A stretch of 35,000 bases of DNA from Prorocentrum cordatum. Its lineage: Eukaryota; Sar; Dinophyceae; Prorocentrales; Prorocentraceae. The stretch is from contig CAUYUJ010019115.1 of assembly GCA_963575745.1 (NCBI GenBank), forward strand, positions 568,541 to 603,540, given 5' to 3'. The notes beneath the pieces are model-generated. The model did not search any database and had not been told where the DNA came from. It was given only the letters and a program-made list of their open reading frames with translations. Each line of letters starts with the position of its first letter. The stretch's first letter is position 1. Made by a program: the position numbers and the translations under genes. Below are positions 27,561-35,000 of this stretch, piece after piece.

Positions 27561-28440
27561 GGCCTTGCCGCAATGTGCAGCGCTGGGGGGAACGGGGCGC
27601 GAGTCGCGTCGCTGCTGTCGGTGAGGGCGCCAGGCCAGGATCCAGGTGCCAAGCTGACGCATGGCGCGGTGGCGCTCTGGCTCCAGCAGTGGTTTGCCCA
27701 CCCTCATATTCGGCCGTCGGTGGGCCGTGCGTGGCCCAGGGTGCTTCCGGGGATGGGGGCCATGCCGCCGTCTAGGCGGTCCAGATGGGCTCGTGGGCCC
27801 ATGTCCGCCACAGTTCTGGCGTTGCTGGAGCGCGGCTGGTGCCCGGAGACCCCCGCCAAGTGGCACTTGTCGGATGAGATTGTGTGGCAATTCCCTCAGG
27901 GGGTCTATCATGGCAGCCTTTTTCGTCGATTTCGATAATGAAGTCTGCAGCAGCGCATTATTGGCCGAAAGCGTCGGCGCATTTCTGTGGCAGTGGGCTT
28001 CGGGATGGAGTGGGCATCTTTACGCTGTGGTGGCTGCTCAAGTACACCGAGGCCTTCCGACGAGGGCGGCGGCTGGCCGGTGTCATGGCCTCCATCGCTG
28101 CTGGTGGACCATGGCCGCGGGAGCGACGGGCTGCAGCTGCCGCCAAAGCTCGAACTGTGTCAGATTTGCCCCACGTGTCGTCTACATGTGGAAACACCTC
28201 ATCATCGCAATCGGGGTTGTGAAAATAATATAGGTGCTGAAGCTTACCGTCGGTCTGATGAGCTCCTTCCGCCTGCAGCGTCGCAACAAGAATGTGATCA
28301 TGCCTTCTGGTTGAGGGGGCTCATCCCTCGCGCGTGGACTGAGGTTACGGCCCCGAGTGATCAGGCGGCATGCTGTGGCAGCGGAGCTTTCTGAAATGGA
28401 GTGTCCGACAATATCCTTGGGCCAGTTTCTGCATCACAGT
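27560..28440 (+). pseudogene. Outer LINE region between RT and RNase H, decayed
   Basis: Frame-shifting plus-strand pieces with weak resemblance to the connector of this LINE type (for example WARGPMSATVLALLERGW and a Cys-rich ELCQICPTCRLHVETPHHRN in different frames). The C..C...H...H pattern near 28155-28210 would fit a zinc-binding motif before RNase H. No other gene recognised. Confidence 0.45.
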
Positions 28441-29040
28441 CATTGGTTTTGTTCGGCGACGCTTCTGGGGGCCCTGACTCGAATGACCCTAGATTTCGGC
28501 GAGTCGGATGTGATATTGTTTCTGTGTAGCGAGAAGGGCATGACCATCCAAGGAGTGGTGACGGGCCCGCTGCCAGGCACCCAGACGGTGCCGAAAGGTG
28601 AGCTCTATATGATGTGGATGACACTCCGTTTGTCGGTTGACCACATTGTGTACATCACCGACAATCAGTCAGTTTACGACGGATGGTACGATAACCAGTA
28701 TCTAGCACCCCGCGGCGAGTCGGCCGAGCTCTGGGTTCGGATCGGAGCTGCGCCATTTTGCTGCCGAGAGCGTTGTGCTGTTATTTGCCAGTTTACATTT
28801 GACGGTGGCGGCGGCGGAAGCGCAGGTTCCCAACTGGCTCGTGGAGGGGATCGCCATGGCAGATGTCGTGGCAGGCGAGGCGGCTGCAGCAACGCGCCTC
28901 CCTCAGGCCGAGAGGGCCCGAGTAGGCCAGGTCGGTCGAACATCGCGCCTTTCTGGTGCGAATGGGGCTGCTGCGGGCGGCCATCGACAAGATGACGGCG
29001 GAGGAGGCCCTCGCGAGGGCTCAGAAAAGGGGGACGACAG
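28440..29040 (+). pseudogene. RNase H domain of the outer LINE, decayed
   Basis: First catalytic Asp in GDASGGPDSNDPRFRRVG (DASGG at 28458-28472). After a frameshift comes GVVTGPLPGTQTVPKGELYM with the catalytic Glu in 'KGEL'. HIVYITDNQSVYDGW has the third acidic residue (TDNQ). A further shift gives HLTVAAAEAQVPNWLVEGIA then DVVAGEAAAATRLPQAERA, where the last Asp of RNase H and its tail would lie. All four landmarks in order make the call firm despite the shifts. The domain removes template RNA after first-strand synthesis. Confidence 0.8.
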
Positions 29041-29084
29041 CGTGAGCAGGGTTATGAATGAGGATGGTAGTGGGCCCCCCTTCC

Positions 29085-29150
29085 CTCCCCCTCCTCCTCC
29101 TCCTCCTCCTCCTCCTCCTCCGCCTCCTCCTCCTCCTCCTCCTCCCTCTT
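29085..29150. repeat. (CCT)n tract inside the outer LINE
   Basis: About twenty cct/ccg triplets between RNase H and the C-terminal Cys/His region. Confidence 0.9.
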
Positions 29151-29189
29151 GCCCAATTTTCCTGGCCCCCGTCGTGCCCCGAAACCGTG

Positions 29190-29570
29190 TCCATCCTGTC
29201 CAGTTCCCATGCGCTGGACAATTCGGGGCGTCGGTGCCGCAGGTGTAGGGGCTCTGCGTCGATCTCTGAGGTTCGTCGGTGGAGGGCGTCGCCGTGTTTC
29301 GAGCTCGTGGCGATCGACGGTTCGTTGAGAACCCTTCCCCAGGGGGCGGAGTTGCACATCGCTGGGGGGTGGGTGCGTGGGTCTCACAAAATGAAGTATA
29401 CTCAGGATGTCGATGTTTGGTTCTGCTCTGTGTGTGGAATGTCTGGGGATCTGCCACCCCGACCAGAGCTGCGTATCTCAATCGAATTCAGAGGGGTATG
29501 TGGCCCAAGGTATATCGTGCAGCAGAGAAGGCCAAGAGGGCACCGAATGGGGCTCTCGTGTTGATCTCGG
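29190..29570 (+). pseudogene. C-terminal Cys/His region of the outer LINE
   Basis: Plus-strand ORF 29058-29564 includes SSSHALDNSGRRCRRCRGSA, then RRWRASPCF, HKMKYTQDVDVWFCSVCG and, in another frame, AAYLNRIQRGMWPKVY. Two CxxC pairs with His upstream suggest a zinc-binding end domain. The order after RNase H is as I recall for this LINE type. The last frame change is near 29430. Confidence 0.65.
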
Positions 29571-29599
29571 AGGTTGGACATTGTCCAGAGACTCTTATC

Positions 29600-29870
29600 T
29601 TACTCTTACTCCTCCTCCTCCTCCGTTGCCCTCCTCCAGGTCTGGATGGCCGGGGCAAGGCGCAGAGGGGCAGAGTCGGCCAACCTGGACTTCAGACCAG
29701 GGGCGATCGAGAACCAGAGGCAGGGAAGAAGGAGGCCCCTCGTCCTGCCGCTCCTCCTCCTCTCCCTCTCTCCCCGCCTCCTCCTCCTCATCTCCTCCTC
29801 CTCCTCCTCCCTCGCCTCCTCCTCCTCCTCCTCCTCCTCCTCCTCCTCTCCCCTCCCTCTCGGGGAGACA
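29600..29870. repeat. CCT-rich tracts
   Basis: cct runs at 29610-29640 and 29750-29860 on the plus strand; no gene. They may include the unidentified 3' end of the outer LINE. Confidence 0.8.
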
Positions 29871-29879
29871 GGAGGAAGG

Positions 29880-30800
29880 AGACGGGAGAAGTACGATGAT
29901 GGCGAGGAGGAGCGATGAGGACAGTGAGGGTCATACTGAGCCCAGCGCGCATCATTGACGGTGCCATACGCCCTCCCGTCCGCAGTCGCCGCCTCACAAG
30001 GCAATGCGAACATTGTTCTTGCTTGTGACGCAAGGCCGTCGGTAACATGAGGGCTCCGTTGGCTTGCGTGAAATCCTACTCGGTGCTCACATGCTCGTGG
30101 ACAATTCACTTCGTACTCGGCCAGGGGGGGTCGCCCTCCGATAAGGTGTGTGCGGCCACCCATGCGAGAGGATTCTCAGAAGAGGCGCTATCCATACAAG
30201 TATTCAAGTACATGGTACAAATGGTTTCATTCACGCACCCAAGCACGAATACATTCAGAAAACAAGCCGCGCTCGACCTGCGAATCGATTACCCATTCAA
30301 ACATGTGGTCTCAAGCTAAGACCAGGTGTCGAAATCGAGCCACGCCCATCCGCGCAACTAATTGTTGATTTGGAAGGCTTCGCGGCCGTTTGGAACAAGG
30401 ATATACCAAACAATAGGCGCTGTTTGAACGCAATGCGCACTCCACAGGAACCCACACACGCTAACTATCCTGTAAGCATGGGCCGCCCCCCCATCCGTCG
30501 AAGTCCCATAACTGCAGAGCCTGGGGACCGTAGAACCGTAGAAGCCCGAAACATGTGCGTGGTATGGAGCGAACGAAAGATATCGAGCGTCGCTGGCCCT
30601 TTCCGTGGGGGAATTTCTTGGGATTTCACGCTTCAACTCTATACCATGTGAGCAAGTCTGAAGCGACACGCCCTTATCGCCCTACCGATGTACCTGGTGG
30701 TGAACCAAGGGGACTTACAGTAAGAAGGCGAGGGAATCGAGGAGGAGATGGCGGAATATGGAGAGGATGAGGTCGGGATGGATGAAGAGTAAGGTGTTTG
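29880..30800. other. No recognisable gene
   Basis: Composition is less GC-rich than average. Plus-strand ORFs of 72-167 residues overlap (30148-30651 is the longest), but none shows a domain or repeat. Either an unfamiliar gene or non-coding DNA. Confidence 0.4.
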
Positions 30801-30814
30801 TGATGGCAGCGGCT

Positions 30815-31075
<261 letters not shown>

Positions 31076-31099
31076 GAGGATGAGAGATGGCTGCGATGA

Positions 31100-32020
31100 T
31101 AACAGCTATGTTCATGACAGGAAAGAGAAGAATAATGAAGATCAGCAGGAGGGGGAGGAGCAAGGAAAGGATAAAGGTGGTAAGGGCGAGGGAGATTGTG
31201 AGGAGGAGGATCACGAGAAGACTAAACAGAAGTAGGGATGATTGGCAGAAGGGAGAAGGAGCAGACCGGAGGAGGCGTGGGAGGATGACTGGGAGGATAA
31301 TCGGGGGGTGGAAGGGTCGAAGGAGGGGATCGGAGGGAGGCGGGGCGGGGGAGTGAAAGGGCAAGGGGAGAGAGCGGGTGAGGGGGATGGAAGGGGGGAA
31401 GTCGAGAGGCTGAAGACCAGAAGGGGGCAGCGAGGTCAGAGGGGAGGGCAACTGGGGCAGGGGGAGGGAGGTGCAGGGGAAGGGGGGGCACATTGGAAGG
31501 AAGGTAGGGCAGAGGGCAGGGGGAGGAGGTAAAGGAACGGAATCAGTTGAGAACCGCATCGAGCTAGGTCAGACGAAAAGGAGGACGTGGCAGGGAAGAG
31601 GGGCGGATGGGGAGATCGTTATCAGAGGAAAGGGAATGGAGCGACGATGGGCAACGACGGGCGGGCGAGGCACGGAATAATGATGTCAACGAAAGAAGGC
31701 GGGAGAAGGGCGGGCCCAAACCCGCCTCACTGTGAACAGAACTGTCAAGACCGGCAAGATGTACGGGTCCCAAGCCGCCAATCCCGCAATGGGGTCGCAA
31801 GCGCGCGGCTCCTTCTGTACCCTCCGCCTGCGCCCTTCCGCCTCTTCCCTCTCCTCCTCACCGTCCGTCCCTCCCTTCTCTCCCCGCCGCTGCTCCTCGA
31901 CCCCCTCCAACTCTTCAACGTCCTCGTCCTCGTCCTCGTTCTCCTCCTCCTCCTCCTCCTCCTCCTCGTCGCCCTCTTCCTCCTCCTCCTCCTCCTCCTC
32001 CTGTCGCTGTCGCTATAGGC
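31100..32020. repeat. Purine-rich then pyrimidine-rich low-complexity DNA
   Basis: GA-rich on the plus strand from about 31100 to 31680, then CT-rich from 31800 to 32020 with cct/cgt triplets at 31920-32005. No gene recognised in either. Confidence 0.75.
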
Positions 32021-32129
32021 ACTCAGGCCCTGTACTATGCTGTCCCCCCAGGCTGAGAGGGGGTAGATCATAACGTGTCGCCACAAGTTACGACGCACAC
32101 GAGGGTGGGCGCGAAATGCCCGTCGACCG

Positions 32130-32640
32130 TGGTTTGTTATTTAGGAATGATAAACCTAGATTCGTCATGTTCAGATGATACCCCCATTGGATTAGTGGCC
32201 TGTGGATGGATCGGTGGCGCCCCCCCTCCCCCGATCATTTTCATTCCGGAATAATGCATCAGGGGTCGATATCCCGACATAATGAACCAGGGTTGATCCC
32301 AGCCCAATCTCCTTGTCAAGCCCTCCGCCGGATCATCATCATTCTGGAACAATAAATAGGAGTTTATTATTCCCAGAACTTTATGAACCCCAGTTTATGA
32401 TATTCTAGAAATAACGGACTAAGGACAATATTCTGACATAGTGAATCCCAATTTGGAAGCGCGGGGTTGGAGGAAACTAATAATGATAATCATTCTGCAA
32501 TCGTGAATCCGGATTCAGAATATCCGCCTATGGCTCAGGCGACGCCCCTCAACTTCCATTATTATCATTCCACAATAATAAACCGGGGTTTATTATTCCG
32601 GAGACAATATTCCCAGAACATTCTGAACCCAAATTAATAC
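32130..32640. repeat. AT-rich palindromic minisatellite
   Basis: Repeated, diverged phrases of the form cattccggaataatg...aaccagggtt and aataaaccggggtttattat (from 32576). They recur at about 32140, 32240, 32340, 32380, 32480 and 32570, each partly self-complementary. Composition is clearly more AT-rich than the flanks. No coding potential beyond short ORFs. Confidence 0.65.
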
Positions 32641-32644
32641 TTCG

Positions 32645-33400
32645 TCACCACGTACGACAGGGGTACCCCCTGACCAGACATCACAGTGCCACCACACTGG
32701 AACTGGCGCACCCCGCACTGGGGACATGCTGGCAAGCCAGCCCCCAGTGCCACACGGTGTATGGGATATCAACGCCACCTTCGTGCACGGGCTGGAAGCC
32801 ACCATGGTCACCAACACTGGCTCCATGCTGCTGGTAGGCGCACGCAACCGCGCTGAACCAACAGCACTACAGGTCTAGGGCTCGCCCTACCCAACGCCAG
32901 GTGGGTGCGCCTGTAGACTACCATTCAGCGCCGCTCCAGGGTAGGAGCGAAGGGGCTCGGAATCCGCGGCACTCGAGCCCAAAAGGCAACGGAACGCTCC
33001 TCGGTGCCTATAATGCCTGCCCATCAGCGATGTTTATTGCAATTCCCTCAAACAGTGCTCACACACGTTCGCAGTGCAACCACACTGCCCATCAGCCGCA
33101 CCATAGCGGATGGGCTGGCCGCCCAAAACAGCGGATGGACCTGTACACCCTAAGCCAAACAACACGAGAGCGGTCCACACTTGCGCTGCCTGGGAACAAA
33201 TGCTCCAGGGGCCAAACCTGCACCGCGCACCACTGTGTTGCGGCACCATTGCTTCTGAACAGGATGGGCACCGCTGGCTATGAGTACCGTCCAGGCACCA
33301 TCCGAGATCCCACCGCCAGCACCGTCAAGGCAAAACCGGGGTCGACCCCCCTTTTGGGTTAGCAGCGGCATGCTTCCGCTCATTTCCGCCGAGACCCCGC
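32645..33400. other. Unrecognised region with possible coding segments
   Basis: Both strands are open for 70-150 residues. On the plus strand one frame reads WDINATFVHGLEATMVTNTG near 32765-32825. On the minus strand another (33249-33034) ends CGCTANVCEHCLRELQ and stop, directly followed by aataaa. Neither resembles a family I can name. Codon use looks less biased by low complexity than the surroundings, so an exon or retrocopy is possible. Confidence 0.3.
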
Positions 33401-33940
33401 CGCCGGCACGCGCCCCCAAAGCCCTGGGTGCTGCAACCACTTTCTCCGCCAATGGCTCTTCAACTTGTGCCTGCGGTCATGCGAACCATGCGGTCATGCG
33501 TGAACCAGAACAGTACTGCGAAAAGCCAACCCAGGGGATGAGTAGCTGGCCCTGTGGCCACCCTAACCGGGGAGGAGAACGACGAAACGGCGACGACAGA
33601 GGACTACGACAAAATCTGAAGTGAAGGACCCGTGGAGTGATGGAGTGGAAAAGGTCAAGGTGGCAATAGGGCGAAAGCGTGGCGATGCGGCGGTGCTACG
33701 GCGATGGTGTGGCGAGGTAGGCGGCGTGGGGCCCCCCGTCGAAAAGGCTCCCTGTCCCATCCAGGCAGGGCCCCCCAGTTCGCCGAGGCGGGCTGAGGGT
33801 GCTCAGAAGTGCGACGGGAAGGCGTTCCAGGAGATGCCCATCGGCGGAGGGGAGGTTCACGCCATCCCGTGGCAGCGGCGGCGGCGGCGGCTGTAGCCCC
33901 CCTCCTCTACCCCCCCCCCGATTGAAGACGTTTGGCGGCG
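33400..33940. other. No recognisable gene
   Basis: GC-rich mixed DNA with overlapping ORFs on both strands. A GGC run lies near 33870-33890. Confidence 0.4.
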
Positions 33941-33944
33941 TCGT

Positions 33945-34440
33945 GCACTTGGGTGGTGGCGGCCACGAAGGAGACTGCACGGGTGGCATAGTGAGAAGTG
34001 GGTGGAGCAAGAGTTGGTTACCGGTGGGCGCGGGCAGCGAGGCTACGAAAGGAGGTGGGGCGGTGCGGAGGCTGAGCGCGGGGGTCGGCTTTGGGCCGCG
34101 GCCAGGACGGCCGTCAGCGCACTTTCCTCCTCGCCCAACCTCCCAACATCTCGTCCCCCCCCCCCCCCCCCTCAGAGTGCAAGGGTGCGGCGGCGGTGTG
34201 ATTGATTGGCGGCGCCCTCGAAGGAATCTGCGCAAGTCGAGGGGGTGCGACATGAACAGAACAAGAGTTGGGGACAGCGGCCCTGGTCCGCGCAGCACGA
34301 GGGGAAGCGGGGCTTGATGAGAGTTGAACGTGGTAGGCGGCCGTGGGCCGCGGTCGCCCTGGCCCTAACCAAGACGGCTGGCGGCGCGCTCTCTCCTCGT
34401 CCCTCCCCCCACCCGCCCAACAAATCCCATCCCCTACATC
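33945..34440 (+). repeat. Diverged tandem duplication, ~255-bp period, two copies
   Basis: Copy 1 (about 33950-34160) and copy 2 (about 34207-34420) share, in order: ggcggc...cgaaggagactgc / cgaaggaatctgc; caagagttgg in both; gtgggccgcg / tgggccgcgg; gacggc; and tttcctcctcgccc / ctctcctcgtccc. A C18 run (34157-34173) separates them. Copies are strongly diverged with several indels. Confidence 0.65.
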
Positions 34441-34690
34441 CTCCGCGCGAGCTGGAGAGGCTGAAAATGAGCGGAGTAGGAAGTCGGTGGGCCTGTGCGG
34501 GGATAGGGCGTGCAAGTTGGTAGGTGAAGGCTGGGTGTGTGGGCTCATCAGCGTCGTATCAGTAGGTTGGCGATCTGTTCGGCAGGCTGACTAGTGGCGT
34601 ACTGGTATGATGATGCCCACGTCGAGGTTCGGAATACATGGAAATCTTGCCAATTGAACTCGGTCGGTAAGATATCGTTGCAAGTCGTGA
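34441..34690. other. No recognisable gene
   Basis: Ordinary mixed DNA, nothing recognised. Confidence 0.4.
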
Positions 34691-34699
34691 GGGTTCTCG

Positions 34700-34945
34700 C
34701 CGTGATAATAGGGGTCGGAGCTGAAGAGGAAGCTGCGTCTCGTGGAGTGTGGTCTACCCCAGCTGCGTGTCCTCACTTCGCTGCTAGAAGGAGGTCGGGG
34801 TGACGCTGCCGTAGATGATGAGGACTCTGGCTGTGGTGGTAATTGGGGGTCGGAGCTGACGAGGAAGCGGTGCGGCGCTGACGGTAGAGGCGCCCAAGCT
34901 GCGTGCCGTTGGGTCGTGTCCACTGCTCCTGCTGTTCTGCGACGG
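34700..34945 (+). repeat. Diverged tandem duplication, ~130-bp period, two copies
   Basis: ggggtcggagctgaagagga near 34713 and ggggtcggagctgacgagga near 34846 begin two copies. Each continues through agctgcgtgcc/agctgcgtgtcc to tgtcc. Confidence 0.65.
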
Positions 34946-35000
34946 TGGATGCGTGCTGGTTGAAACAGTGAATGCCGAGGTGTGGGTTATTGGTGCGGTG

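Larger units (their letters stand above)
18031..29600 (+). mobile_element. Outer LINE (APE-RT-RNase H type), decayed, split by the inner LINE
   Basis: Plus-strand parts in the expected order: zinc-finger ORF (18155), APE endonuclease (about 19330-20080), then after the inner insertion (20245-25492 plus one TSD copy) linker, RT (26200-27560), RNase H (28440-29040) and a C-terminal Cys/His region (to about 29560). Removing the insertion leaves roughly 6.3 kb, a normal LINE length. Frameshifts and stops are frequent, and microsatellites have grown inside it (29085-29150). Ends are approximate: the 5' limit is taken at the ctag before the 5' leader, and no clear 3' tail was identified. Confidence 0.75.

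Noticed and set aside
26537-27911. Minus-strand ORFs of 150-250 residues over the outer LINE
   Set aside because: Antisense shadows of the plus-strand RT, whose motifs are recognisable.

Overview
This window looks like nuclear DNA from a dinoflagellate. By eye it is GC-rich and packed with simple repeats. It holds degenerate LINE retrotransposons of kinds I associate with dinoflagellates and, decisively, a near-perfect copy of the dinoflagellate spliced leader (DinoSL) on the minus strand at 25470-25492. A Prorocentrum-like genome is my guess, from GC richness only. I recognise no intact housekeeping gene, tRNA, rRNA or CRISPR array.

Layout. (1) 1-7000, minus strand: scattered exon-like fragments of one recurring helical domain (a '...LxPEQxxAVM...NPSxVxMxR' type) at 1-130, 1063-1131, 5391-5462, 5635-5736, 5973-6104, 6292-6384 and 6664-6732. 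They look like a multi-exon, tandem-domain gene or its remains. Lying between them is a large satellite structure: 90-bp tandem repeats in three arrays. The second and third arrays form a roughly 1.1-kb-per-arm imperfect palindrome closing on a 35-bp hairpin with a 14-nt loop at 3932-4015. (2) 6.8-9.7 kb: pyrimidine tracts, a 550-bp ATC microsatellite, a decayed ~83-bp minisatellite and a GGA tract. (3) 9.9-13.6 kb, minus strand: a decayed tyrosine recombinase followed downstream by a cytosine-C5-methyltransferase-like module, next to a decayed LINE reverse transcriptase. (4) 13.6-18.0 kb: low-complexity DNA, short repeats, a CA-rich microsatellite and a small BamHI-motif inverted repeat. (5) 18.0-29.6 kb: a nested pair of LINEs. 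An old plus-strand LINE (zinc-finger ORF, APE endonuclease, RT, RNase H, C-terminal Cys/His region) is split by a younger 5.25-kb minus-strand LINE. The inner LINE starts exactly at a DinoSL, ends in a 10-nt poly(A), and has a 19-bp target-site duplication. (6) 29.6-35 kb: more microsatellites, an AT-rich palindromic minisatellite (32.1-32.6 kb), an unrecognised region and two decayed tandem duplications.

How it fits together: this is mostly accessory repeat DNA. The clearest biological story is trans-splicing feeding retrotransposition: a LINE transcript received a spliced leader, was copied, and landed inside an older LINE. The most unusual gene content is the recombinase plus C5-methyltransferase-like pair. 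The most unusual structure is the 90-bp-repeat giant palindrome. All coding assignments are from motifs read by eye; none was checked by database search.
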